A stretch of 10,000 nucleotides of DNA from Rheinheimera sp. (GCF_020217005.1 NZ_JAIWOI010000181.1:1-10000), one strand, 5' to 3'. Positions 1 to 6,635 are shown, numbered from the stretch's first letter. Program-made: numbers and translations. The notes: generated by a model from the sequence alone, not told the origin.

Positions 1-1659
1 GCCTTCAAACCAGTTTGGCCACTGTTCAGTATTCGCCAGTTCATTACCTACCTGGAAAAACACATTCAAGTCCTGCTGTACACCACGCAGATCCCAGTTG
101 TCGTTAAATTCGTCTGCAGCTTTGTGATAACAACAAACATTGTATTCTTTTTTCTGAGCAGCGCCCCACTCCTTACCATGCTCAAAACTATCAATACCAC
201 CTTTAGCGTACAGCATTGGCACGCCTACTTTGGCCAGATTGAAGTGGTCAGAGCGGTAAAATGATCCGTGCTCCGGACTTGGTTCAGGTGCAACATAACG
301 GCCTTGCTGTTCAGTGTATTTAGTCAGCAGGTTTTCCAACTCTGAGTTGTTGTGTCCCACTACGACCATGTCTTTCATCGGACCATAAACGTTTAACACG
401 TCCATGTTGATACCAGCTACAGTCTTGTTTAGCGGGAACACAGGATGAGCGGCATACCAGGCAGAACCTAATAACCCCCTTTCCTCAGCTGTCACGGCCA
501 AAAACGCCACAGAGCGTTTTGGTTTAGGCTGTTTGGCAAAATGTTCGGCCAAAGCTATGACTGCAGCAGTACCGCTGGCATTGTCCTGAGCGCCGTTAAA
601 GACTTTATCTTTTGGATTAGAGAAATCCACGCCTAAATGATCCCAGTGGCCCATATAAAGCACCACTTCGTCCGGTTTTTCTGAACCTTCGATATACCCC
701 ATGACGTTGTTGGATGTCAGTTCACTGATATTGTTTTTCACTGAAACTGAAGCTGTTACGCCCATAGGCACAGGAGCAAAATCTTTGCTCAGTGCTTTTT
801 GCCGCATGGTTTCAATGTCTGTGCCCATAGAGGCAAACAGCTGCTGCGCCGATTCAGTGGTTAACCAGCCTTCTACTTTAGATCTGTCCATATTTTTGTT
901 TGGATTAATCAAATCAAACTTAGTAGGAGAACCACCAGCTATCACTTGCCAACCATAAGAAGCAGGCTCAGTTTCGTGAATAATCAACGCCATAGCAGCC
1001 CCCTGACGGGCCGCTTCTTCAAACTTGTAAGTCCAGCGACCGTAATAGGTCATGGCATTACCGGTAAAGAGGTTTGGATCTTTTGTGGCAAAACCCGGGT
1101 CATTGACGAACATCACCACGGTTTTGCCTTTGACATCCAGACCTTCATAGTCATTCCAGTTATATTCAGGAGCCACTATGCCGTAACCCACAAACACCAG
1201 TTCGCTGTCTTTGACTTCAACCTGTTCAGTGACTTGTGTAGTCCAGGCCATCATTTGTTCTTTATATTTCAGTTCAGCATTCAGCTTGTCACCTGAGAGC
1301 TTCAAGCCTGAGACTTCTTTCGGATCAATACGTACCAGCGACACCGGCTGCAAGTAGCTGTCTCCGTTAATACCTTTGAGGCCAAAACGTTTAAATTGCT
1401 CTGAAATATAGTTAATGGTCTTTTCTTCGCCTGGAGTTGCAGGCATACGACCCTGAAACTCATCTGACGCCAGAGTTTTTAAATAGTCTTTGTAAGCTGA
1501 ATTAAACTCAGTCCCAACCAAAGCTGCGGCTTTGGCGGGTTCAACAACTGCTGCAGTGCTGGTACTTTGATCCTGCTCAGCTGGTTTAGAACAAGCTGTT
1601 AAGGTTAAAGCGGCCATCACGGTCAGCGTTGTAGCTGAAAACCAAAATTGTGGCTTCAT
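1..1659 (-). CDS. M28-family zinc metallopeptidase lipoprotein (partial, C-terminus off the left edge)
   Basis: This is a probable secreted, membrane-anchored aminopeptidase of the M28 family, which removes N-terminal residues from peptides using two zinc ions. The window holds 553 residues with no stop. A signal peptide ends in a lipobox L-T-A-C with Cys23 as the lipidated residue. A protease-associated (PA) type insert probably lies at about residues 140-270, before the catalytic domain. The co-catalytic zinc ligands are all visible: H338 in GHWDHLG (D340 beside it), D359 in GAQDNASG, the E392-E393 pair in TAEERG, D420 in NMDVLN and H472 in SDHF. The start is the ATG at 1659, with GGGAG at 1664-1668 as ribosome site, although the four-base gap is short. 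Little sequence is likely missing, since family members of this kind are about 550-580 residues. An inverted-repeat element begins about 23 bases upstream, so the promoter is inside or beyond it. The family call is firm; substrate preference is not known. Confidence 0.93.
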   Translation of the reverse strand, partial: MKPQFWFSATTLTVMAALTLTACSKPAEQDQSTSTAAVVEPAKAAALVGTEFNSAYKDYLKTLASDEFQGRMPATPGEEKTINYISEQFKRFGLKGINGDSYLQPVSLVRIDPKEVSGLKLSGDKLNAELKYKEQMMAWTTQVTEQVEVKDSELVFVGYGIVAPEYNWNDYEGLDVKGKTVVMFVNDPGFATKDPNLFTGNAMTYYGRWTYKFEEAARQGAAMALIIHETEPASYGWQVIAGGSPTKFDLINPNKNMDRSKVEGWLTTESAQQLFASMGTDIETMRQKALSKDFAPVPMGVTASVSVKNNISELTSNNVMGYIEGSEKPDEVVLYMGHWDHLGVDFSNPKDKVFNGAQDNASGTAAVIALAEHFAKQPKPKRSVAFLAVTAEERGLLGSAWYAAHPVFPLNKTVAGINMDVLNVYGPMKDMVVVGHNNSELENLLTKYTEQQGRYVAPEPSPEHGSFYRSDHFNLAKVGVPMLYAKGGIDSFEHGKEWGAAQKKEYNVCCYHKAADEFNDNWDLRGVQQDLNVFFQVGNELANTEQWPNWFEG

Positions 1660-1681
1660 AACACTCCCGGATTATAGTTAT

Positions 1682-1806
1682 ATCCCTTAGTACTTGAAGC
1701 TGCAGCTTTGTTGATTTCGCGCTCAAGCCACAGTCACATAGATAGACTACGCTCCCGGAGGTCTCATGCTCTTGTCGCCTCTGTGCAGCAGCAACTACTT
1801 TGGGTT
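1682..1806. repeat. Element A: imperfect inverted-repeat element upstream of the M28 gene
   Basis: Two 23-base arms, 1682-1704 and 1784-1806, are inverted copies matching at about 17 of 23 positions, including a shared GCTGCA at the inner end and CCC near the outer end. They enclose about 80 bases with a small CTCCCGGAG dyad. The composition resembles, from memory, a dispersed intergenic repeat of Vibrio, Shewanella and relatives (CTTGAAGCTGCAG near one end, a TTTGGG-type block at the other). No coding potential is seen. It occupies the place where the M28 promoter or leader would be expected. Confidence 0.55.
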
Positions 1807-1931
1807 GAGGTCTTGTGTAAAATTCTTAAATGAATACTCTCTGATACTAACCAAGCACGCTGCAACTGACCAGAGCAGTTATCGCAGTTTTTGCCCCGTT
1901 AGCGGTGATTTCACTGTCAATCGGGTTAATT
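1807..1931. other. Gene-free spacer between two repeat elements
   Basis: No convincing gene is present. On the plus strand a weak dyad (AACTG 1864-1868, CAGTT 1876-1880) is followed shortly by a T-run. On the minus strand there is a perfect TTGACA at 1915-1920 but no matching -10 box at 16-18 bases. The promoter of the M28 gene may be here, but I cannot place it. Confidence 0.5.
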
Positions 1932-2196
1932 TATACCCAAGTGACCTCAAGATGTGAGTTTCAGAGCCGCTGGGCGCTTGCTATGCAAGGCGGCCTGGCG
2001 AAGCAATGTCGACTACCTTGTGAGAAAGGCTAAACCGCAGTGCAATCGCCCAGCGACTCCCTTCGGGCGGGTCTAAAAGCGCTTTATGCCGCGTTAACTG
2101 TTGTTGCTTGAGAACCACTAAAACTTCCAACAGCTGCCTTACCTAAAGCGCTTTTATCTCCCGCCGAATTCCGCATCTTGAAGTGACCTGGGTATA
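1932..2196. repeat. Element B: MITE-like element with about 25-bp terminal inverted repeats
   Basis: The left terminus (1932-1956) begins TATACCCAAGTGACCTCAAG and the right terminus (2172-2196) is its inverted copy, matching at 21 of 25 positions. Inside are two further dyads. A GAGYCGCTGGGCG-type arm at 1964-1976 pairs with 2047-2059 (12 of 13). A perfect 13-base arm, TAAAAGCGCTTTA at 2074-2086, pairs with 2144-2156, and GGCGGG at 2066-2071 with CCCGCC at 2160-2165 extends this stem. No transposase is encoded, so it would be a non-autonomous element if mobile. The outer ends allow a TA target duplication, but this is ambiguous because the terminus itself starts with TATA. Its right 43 bases overlap the 3' end of the minus-strand gene at 2154-2801. 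From memory, very similar sequence is dispersed in Rheinheimera-like genomes; not checked. Confidence 0.7.
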
Positions 2197-2801
2197 TCAG
2201 CACCCCAGTTTGGTTTTGGTAACGCCACTTCATTGCTCAAATCAAAATCCACACGAAATTCACGACCTTCGCGGGTTAAACGGTAGCTGAAACTTTCATT
2301 GGGGTATAAGTACATATGCCAGGTATTACCGACGGACTGTGGCGTTTTGGTTTTAATAAACAGGTTTTTTGAATAGTCATCGGCCGGAAAACTTTGAGCT
2401 TCAGCCCAACCTGCCGCAGATGTATGGCCACCGTACAGAGTAGACTGATCATCTGTGCCATCTTCATGCTTATGTTGGTGCTGCAGCTTGAGTCCTGTGA
2501 CGGTTTTGGTAATGATCCAGGTGCGGGAGCGGTTTTCACCGACCACAAATGGCACCTGAATTTGTGTGTCGCTGCAATCGCGCACATGCATCACCATATG
2601 GCCACTAAAAGCCGGGCTGGGTTGGTTATCTACTGTAGTTTTGCCGGCAAAAGCTTTGCCACACAGGGCTTTTAACTGGTCAAAAAACTGCAGTTGTGCC
2701 TGGCTTGGAGCAGCAGAAGCAGAGCATGAAGCAAGACTGACTGTAATAGTAGCGGCGACATAAAAGGCTTTGATAAATAATGTTTTTTTAGTTATTTGCA
2801 T
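2154..2801 (-). CDS. Conserved secreted protein of unknown function with repeat-derived C-terminus
   Basis: I recognise the pattern of a conserved hypothetical secreted protein found in Alteromonadales and Xanthomonadales, but no function is known to me. An N-terminal signal region (MQITKK then a hydrophobic stretch) ends either in a lipobox L-A-S-C with Cys26 or, as a type I site, near A-S-A at residues 28-30. The mature part carries C47 and C76, a possible disulfide pair, the motif GENRSRTW at 88-95, a histidine cluster H108/H110/H112 followed by EDG, and a C-terminal block REGREFRVDFDL. It is probably periplasmic or outer-membrane attached. The ATG at 2801 has AAGGAG upstream at normal spacing. 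From memory, homologues end shortly after the P-x-x-WG motif, here W199-G200. The following residues 203-215 are encoded by the terminal part of element B, so the natural tail may have been replaced. Transcribed alone and divergently from the gene at 2885. Confidence 0.8.
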   Translation of the reverse strand: MQITKKTLFIKAFYVAATITVSLASCSASAAPSQAQLQFFDQLKALCGKAFAGKTTVDNQPSPAFSGHMVMHVRDCSDTQIQVPFVVGENRSRTWIITKTVTGLKLQHQHKHEDGTDDQSTLYGGHTSAAGWAEAQSFPADDYSKNLFIKTKTPQSVGNTWHMYLYPNESFSYRLTREGREFRVDFDLSNEVALPKPNWGADIPRSLQDAEFGGR

Positions 2802-2828
2802 CCGTGGACTCCTTTTTTTCGTAACCGC

Positions 2829-2858
2829 ACTATACCTTTATTAAATGACCTAACGCAA
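2829..2858 (-). promoter_or_regulatory. Probable sigma70 promoter of the minus-strand secreted-protein gene
   Basis: On the minus strand a -35 box TTGCGT (2853-2858) is followed after 18 bases by a -10 box TATAGT (2829-2834), five of six to consensus. Transcription would start near 2822, giving a leader of about 20 bases that contains the AAGGAG ribosome site. It lies in the 83-base divergent region shared with the gene at 2885. Confidence 0.5.
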
Positions 2859-2884
2859 AACAGCACTACTACTCAGGAAAACTT

Positions 2885-3151
2885 ATGCAAAATTTAATAG
2901 ACGCTAAATTACTGATGAAAGTATTTAGCAAAGTAGAGCAACAAGGTGTAATGGTTGACACGCCTTTTGGTAAAGGCTTTGAACTGGACGGCATGACCAT
3001 AGCAAGTGGCTTTGACGGTTACGATTTATACTTCGTGGCGGACGAAGTCACAGTGACTTTAGGTTTTCACCAGAAATATCATATAGATGCCAAAGACGAA
3101 GAGCACATAGACCGCTTTATCCAGCGTTTAAAGCGGATAGAATCTCACTAG
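2885..3151 (+). CDS. Small DUF3081-like protein, function unknown
   Basis: An 88-residue cytoplasmic protein with no signal peptide and no membrane segment. The layout, an N-terminal helix with LLMKVFSKVEQQG at about residues 9-21, a central strand-rich part containing GFDGYDLYF, a FHQKYHID block and a C-terminal helix DRFIQRLKRIE, matches my memory of the DUF3081 family of short gammaproteobacterial proteins. I could not verify that, and the family has no known role. The start is supported by AGGA about ten bases upstream of the ATG. It is divergent from the secreted protein at 2154-2801 and lies 105 bases upstream of the amylase-family gene in the same direction. There is no strong terminator between them, so read-through is possible. 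Confidence 0.75.
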   Translation: MQNLIDAKLLMKVFSKVEQQGVMVDTPFGKGFELDGMTIASGFDGYDLYFVADEVTVTLGFHQKYHIDAKDEEHIDRFIQRLKRIESH

Positions 3152-3256
3152 CAGCCTCATGGGAGAGCTAGCCAGAGAATGAAAACGTATGCAGGAAAAA
3201 AGCCTGACAGAGTGGCTGTGTTAGCATAAGGAAAAACGACATGGAAACAGACGACG

Positions 3257-5194
3257 ATGCAATTTTCCTTTTATTCCAAAGCCGCCAGCAGCAAAAGTTT
3301 GCTGCTCAGTGTTTTTGCCTTAGCTGTTCTGGCCTCCTGTGGTAAAGCACCAATGCCAAACCAGACTCAATCTACTGAGGTAAAACAGGCTACAGAGCAA
3401 CCAGCTCCAGTAAAACCGCAAGCTGAACAAGCCGCGGGTAAAGTGGTGGTCTATCAGATGTTCACCCGCTTATTCGGCAATACCAACAGCACAAATCAGC
3501 CTTGGGGCACGATAGAACAAAATGGTGTCGGTAAATTTAACGATATTAATGAGGCTGCACTCAAAGGCATTAAAGAGCTGGGTGCAAGCTATGTCTGGTA
3601 CACCGGCATTTTGCACCATGCAGTCATTAGAGATTACAGCGCTTATGGTATTAGCCATGACGATCCGGATGTAGTCAAAGGCCGTGCCGGTTCTCCTTAT
3701 GCGGTCAAAGATTATTACAGTGTCAATCCTGACCTGGCTGTAGATCCCGCCAAACGGGTGCAGGAATTTGAAGCCCTGGTAGAACGCACTCATGCCCAGG
3801 GTTTAAAAGTTATTATCGATATAGTGCCAAACCATGTGGCACGTCACTATAAATCCCTGGATAAACCTGCTGGTATTGAAGACTTCGGCGCCAATGATGA
3901 CACCAGCGTGGAATACAAGCGCGACAATAACTTTTATTACGTAGTTGGCCAGCAGTTCCAGGTACCAAAAGCTCAAAACGGTTATCAGCCTTTGGGCGGC
4001 GAATCTCATCCGCTGAGCGACGGTAAATTTGACGAAAACCCGGCAAAATGGACAGGCAACGGCTCACGTTTGGCTCAGCCTGACTTTAACGACTGGTATG
4101 AAACCGTCAAAGTAAACTACGGTGTTAAACCAGACGGCAGCTACGATTTTGACCGCTTACCTGCCGACTATGCTGAAAAATCAGTGCAAGAACACGCCGC
4201 TTTCTGGCAAGGCAAAGATGTCCCCAACTCCTGGCTGAAATTTCGCGATATCGCCTTCTACTGGCTGGATAAAGGTGTCGACGGTTTCCGTTTTGATATG
4301 GCTGAAATGGTGCCTGTTGAATTCTGGAGCTTTTTAAACTCCAGTATAAAAAGCAAAAACCCACAAGCCTTTTTATTGGCGGAAGTCTATAACCCCGCCT
4401 TATATCGCGACTATATCCGGCTTGGCAAAATGGATTACCTGTACGACAAAGTGGAAATGTACGACAGCTTAAAACTGGTGATGCAAGGCAAAGGCAGCAC
4501 TGATGCTATAGCCTCTGTACAAAAAGGTATGGCGGACATTGAACACCATATGCTGCACTTTTTAGAAAACCATGACGAGCAGCGTATTGCTTCCCCTGAG
4601 TTTGCCGGCGATGCCAACAAAGCCAAGCCAGCTATGGTGGTATCAGCTTTAATCAGCAGCTCCCCTACTATGCTGTATTTTGGTCAGGACGTCGGTGAGG
4701 CTGGAGCTTTGGACTCAGGCTTTGGCGATCCAAGCCGTACCAGCATCTTTGACTACGCAGGTGTGCCAGCTCACCAAAACTGGGTAAACAATGGAAAATT
4801 TGATGGCGGAAAACTGACGGCAGAGCAAAAACAGCTACGTGAGTTTTACAGCAGATTAATGACCATATCCGCGACAGAAGCCGTATTTAACGGTGCTTAT
4901 CAGGAACTGCATACAGCCAATAAAGGCACTGCAGGTTATAACGATAAAACCTACGCCTTCGCCCGTTTTAACGACAAAACCAAAGTGATAGTGGCCAGTA
5001 ACTTTGCGACTACAGCCACCAGTTTTGCATTAAAACTGCCGGCTGACTTATTGCGCCAATGGCAGTTGAGTCAGGGCGATTACGAATTACAGGATCTGTT
5101 GTCTGAAGGCAACGCCAGTTTAAAAGTTACAGCTGATGCGGCCTCAGTGCAGATCGAACTGGCACCACTTGGCTCTGTGGTGTTAAAGCTCTGA
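3257..5194 (+). CDS. GH13 alpha-amylase-family lipoprotein
   Basis: A glycoside hydrolase of family GH13, expected to cleave or rearrange alpha-glucosidic bonds in starch-like glucans. It has 645 residues. A signal peptide ends in the lipobox L-A-S-C with Cys28, followed by a P/Q/A/E-rich linker (about 30-60), so the enzyme is probably anchored in the outer membrane or periplasm. The barrel shows every conserved GH13 region: DIVPNH at 188-193, QPDFN at 274-278, GFRFD with nucleophile D347, acid/base E376 in LLAEVYNP, and the transition-state aspartate D440 in ENHDEQR. The C-terminus (about 560-645) looks like the usual beta-sandwich domain C. The YVWYTGILHHA segment and overall style recall a GH13 group shared with Bacteroidetes, from memory. 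The start at 3257 is the only one giving the signal peptide, because an in-frame stop lies at 3227. Its ribosome site is poor and a competing ATG precedes it. There are no maltose-regulon neighbours. Exact substrate is unknown. Confidence 0.95.
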   Translation: MQFSFYSKAASSKSLLLSVFALAVLASCGKAPMPNQTQSTEVKQATEQPAPVKPQAEQAAGKVVVYQMFTRLFGNTNSTNQPWGTIEQNGVGKFNDINEAALKGIKELGASYVWYTGILHHAVIRDYSAYGISHDDPDVVKGRAGSPYAVKDYYSVNPDLAVDPAKRVQEFEALVERTHAQGLKVIIDIVPNHVARHYKSLDKPAGIEDFGANDDTSVEYKRDNNFYYVVGQQFQVPKAQNGYQPLGGESHPLSDGKFDENPAKWTGNGSRLAQPDFNDWYETVKVNYGVKPDGSYDFDRLPADYAEKSVQEHAAFWQGKDVPNSWLKFRDIAFYWLDKGVDGFRFDMAEMVPVEFWSFLNSSIKSKNPQAFLLAEVYNPALYRDYIRLGKMDYLYDKVEMYDSLKLVMQGKGSTDAIASVQKGMADIEHHMLHFLENHDEQRIASPEFAGDANKAKPAMVVSALISSSPTMLYFGQDVGEAGALDSGFGDPSRTSIFDYAGVPAHQNWVNNGKFDGGKLTAEQKQLREFYSRLMTISATEAVFNGAYQELHTANKGTAGYNDKTYAFARFNDKTKVIVASNFATTATSFALKLPADLLRQWQLSQGDYELQDLLSEGNASLKVTADAASVQIELAPLGSVVLKL

Positions 5195-5217
5195 TACGGC
5201 CATCTGCTGAGTTAGTG

Positions 5218-5242
5218 AAAAGGCGCATTTGCGCCTTTTTTT
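5218..5242 (+). terminator. Rho-independent terminator of the amylase-family gene
   Basis: A perfect nine-base stem, AAAAGGCGC (5218-5226) and GCGCCTTTT (5231-5239), with an ATTT loop, is followed by further T residues. It begins 23 bases after the stop codon. This is the strongest terminator in the window, and the A-run before the stem may also allow weaker use on the opposite strand. Confidence 0.9.
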
Positions 5243-5261
5243 CTCCGTCATACTGGCTACA

Positions 5262-5340
5262 CAAAGTGAGCGTGAAGCAAAAATAACACTTTTTAACATG
5301 CGGATTTTCCGCCTACAACTTCACACAACTTTTCACTTTG
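5262..5340. other. Nested dyad symmetry ahead of the solute-binding-protein gene
   Basis: Three inverted repeats nest inside each other: CAAAGTGA (5262-5269) with TCACTTTG (5333-5340), GTGAAG (5272-5277) with CTTCAC (5319-5324), and GCGGA (5300-5304) with TCCGC (5308-5312). No T-run follows, so it is not a simple terminator. It could be a regulatory or leader structure, or a decayed repeat. It lies between the amylase terminator and the next gene; I see no good promoter boxes there. Confidence 0.35.
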
Positions 5341-5408
5341 CCGCACTCTCAGTTCGCCTTATTGATAGGGGGAACTAAATAAGAATGCGCTCAAGCATCT
5401 GAGGCAAA

Positions 5409-6143
5409 ATGAAAAAATATCTCTTTGGACTTGCAGTTATTTCACTGCACCTGAAATCCGCCTGCGCCTGCCTTTTAACGATGCCAGCATCAGACGACAG
5501 GCCTCCTTTTTTTGAGCTACAGCGATCTACCAGCAACTGGCAGGGATTAGGAGTAGTCTGGTTGGAGCAAATCAGCCAGCAGCTTAACTGTGACGCCAAA
5601 CTGATTGAATTGCCCTGGGGCCGGGCTCTTCGTTTACTACAGAATGGTGAGCTTGATTTAATGACCAATCTGAGCAAAACCAAAGAGCGCGAGCGCTATC
5701 TCGACTTTATAGGGCCCCACCACATTGAAAAATTAATTTTGCTACTCAGTAGTACTGAAAACTCCATCACCAGGCTGGAGGGCATAAGTCAACTAAAAGG
5801 CCAGATAGCCATATTAGCTAATGGTTTTTATGGTGAAGAGTTTCATTGGCTGTACCAACATAATCCTGACTTTCGCCAGCGAATAGTTGCAGTATCCTCC
5901 AGCGCATTGATGAAAAAGATGCTCATCAGTCACAGAGTTACGGGTTTGATTGAAGATGAACAAGTCATCAGCCAATGGCGCAGGCAACAAGATATATCTG
6001 CAGTTGACTTCCATCAGGTACTGACCGTCAATGCCAATCCTGTTTACATCGGCTTAAGTAAAAAAGCACTGAATCAACATCAGCGTGATCAGATCAAAAG
6101 CTGGTGGGAAAAGTCAGGCCTGGTTATTCCAAATGCAGAGTAA
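5409..6143 (+). CDS. Periplasmic solute-binding-domain protein (type 2 periplasmic binding fold)
   Basis: A 244-residue secreted protein of the bacterial extracellular solute-binding family 3 type (amino-acid-binding-like PBP2 fold). The signal peptide MKKYLFGLAV... probably ends after A-C-A at 18-20, leaving Cys21 near the mature N-terminus; C61 is the other cysteine and could pair with it. The diagnostic block runs from about residue 67: ELPWGRALRLLQNGELDLM, then SKTKERERYLDFIGP, the usual ligand-binding and hinge signature W-x-R-A ... G-x-x-D ... RE-x-x-x-F-x-x-P. The start ATG at 5409 has GAGG seven bases upstream; an earlier in-frame ATG at 5385 runs into a stop. No importer permease or ATPase gene is beside it, and the ABC gene at 6645 is an exporter. 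It is therefore probably one of the many orphan PBP2 proteins of Alteromonadales. Ligand unknown. Confidence 0.85.
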   Translation: MKKYLFGLAVISLHLKSACACLLTMPASDDRPPFFELQRSTSNWQGLGVVWLEQISQQLNCDAKLIELPWGRALRLLQNGELDLMTNLSKTKERERYLDFIGPHHIEKLILLLSSTENSITRLEGISQLKGQIAILANGFYGEEFHWLYQHNPDFRQRIVAVSSSALMKKMLISHRVTGLIEDEQVISQWRRQQDISAVDFHQVLTVNANPVYIGLSKKALNQHQRDQIKSWWEKSGLVIPNAE

Positions 6144-6198
6144 CCTCAGATTTAAAACAAGCCTCAATGGCAGACATCTAAACACCCAGAAATCTCTT

Positions 6199-6246
6199 TA
6201 TTTCAAAATAGAAATAGGGTTAACTGAAATCAGTATTTCAAAGGAG
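6199..6246 (+). promoter_or_regulatory. Two small hairpins abutting the ppnP ribosome site
   Basis: TATTTC (6199-6204) pairs with GAAATA (6211-6216), and TGAAAT (6225-6230) pairs perfectly with ATTTCA (6235-6240) around a CAGT loop. The second stem touches the AAGGAG Shine-Dalgarno sequence at 6241-6246. Because both hairpins use the same GAAAT/ATTTC words, the arms could also pair across (6199-6204 with 6226-6230). This might tune ppnP translation, or might be chance in AT-rich sequence. Confidence 0.35.
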
Positions 6247-6255
6247 TAAAATCAG

Positions 6256-6537
6256 ATGTTTAAAGTAAATAGTTATTTTGATGGCAATGTGACTTCTATA
6301 GCTTTTCAGGGTGAAGAGTTGCCCGCTACTGTCGGTGTGATGGCACCGGGCGAGTACGAATTTGGAACCAGTCAACATGAAGTTTTAACTGTGATTAGCG
6401 GTGCTTTAACCGTATTATTGCCGGGACAAACCCAGTGGCAAACCTTCGCGCGTGGTGCAGTGTTTGAAGTACCGGCTCAAGCCAAATTTCAGTTAAAAGT
6501 TGAAACCGACACCGCTTATCTTTGCACTTATCAGTAA
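6256..6537 (+). CDS. ppnP: Pyrimidine/purine nucleoside phosphorylase PpnP
   Basis: A cytoplasmic enzyme of nucleotide salvage that splits a broad range of purine and pyrimidine nucleosides with phosphate into free base and ribose-1-phosphate (family formerly DUF1255, YaiE in E. coli). The 93 residues match the family length of about 94 almost exactly and the sequence is collinear throughout. The N-terminal NSYFDGNV, the central [23 protein letters not shown] and the C-terminal [11 protein letters not shown]...YLCTYQ are the recognisable blocks of this single-domain cupin beta-barrel. The start is well supported by AAGGAG nine bases before the ATG. It appears monocistronic: 112 bases separate it from the upstream gene and 107 from the exporter. 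The leader contains paired small hairpins next to the ribosome site. Confidence 0.95.
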   Translation: MFKVNSYFDGNVTSIAFQGEELPATVGVMAPGEYEFGTSQHEVLTVISGALTVLLPGQTQWQTFARGAVFEVPAQAKFQLKVETDTAYLCTYQ

Positions 6538-6561
6538 CGCTGGCCAACAAAGCAGGAACTA

Positions 6562-6635
6562 GCCCGTCAACTTAGGTTTGTCATACAAGACGGGCGACTT
6601 TAATGGTCGCCTCTATAATTTTTTCACTTTGAGGC
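6562..6635 (+). promoter_or_regulatory. Chain of overlapping hairpins between ppnP and the ABC exporter
   Basis: Three stems overlap successively. GCCCGTC (6562-6568) pairs with GACGGGC (6589-6595), with an inner TTGT/ACAA. GGCGAC (6593-6598) pairs with GTCGCC (6606-6611), and GCCTC (6609-6613) pairs with GAGGC (6631-6635). Each shares three bases with the next, so neighbouring stems compete. The second is followed after seven bases by a T-run (6619-6624), and the third would bury the exporter ribosome site GAGG. It may terminate ppnP transcription or regulate the exporter; neither is proven. Confidence 0.45.
6614..6619 (+). promoter_or_regulatory. Possible -10 box of the ABC exporter gene
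   Basis: A perfect TATAAT lies 25 bases before the exporter ATG. There is no recognisable -35 box at 16-18 bases upstream and no extended -10 TG. If used, transcription would begin near 6626, leaving a leader of about 19 bases with GAGG at 6631-6634 as ribosome site, and excluding the upstream hairpins from that transcript. Confidence 0.35.

Noticed and set aside
701..1296. Plus-strand open frames at 701-958 and 946-1296
   Set aside because: They lie entirely antisense to the well-supported M28 peptidase reading frame and have no recognisable protein features.
1915..1920. Perfect TTGACA on the minus strand as a -35 box for the M28 gene
   Set aside because: Nothing resembling a -10 box follows at 16-18 bases, so it is not supported as a promoter.
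1766..1957. A 63-codon plus-strand frame in the gene-free stretch
   Set aside because: It runs from element A into element B, has no good ribosome site and reads repeat DNA; no family resemblance.
2394..2763. Open frames overlapping the secreted-protein gene on both strands
   Set aside because: Shadows of the 2154-2801 gene, which has a signal peptide, a ribosome site and a conserved pattern.
2955..2960. TTGACA inside the DUF3081-like gene
   Set aside because: It lies in coding sequence with no -10 partner or downstream start that it would serve.
3201..3216. AGCC/GGCT dyad with a T-run on the minus strand as a terminator
   Set aside because: The stem is only four bases, and no minus-strand gene ends there.
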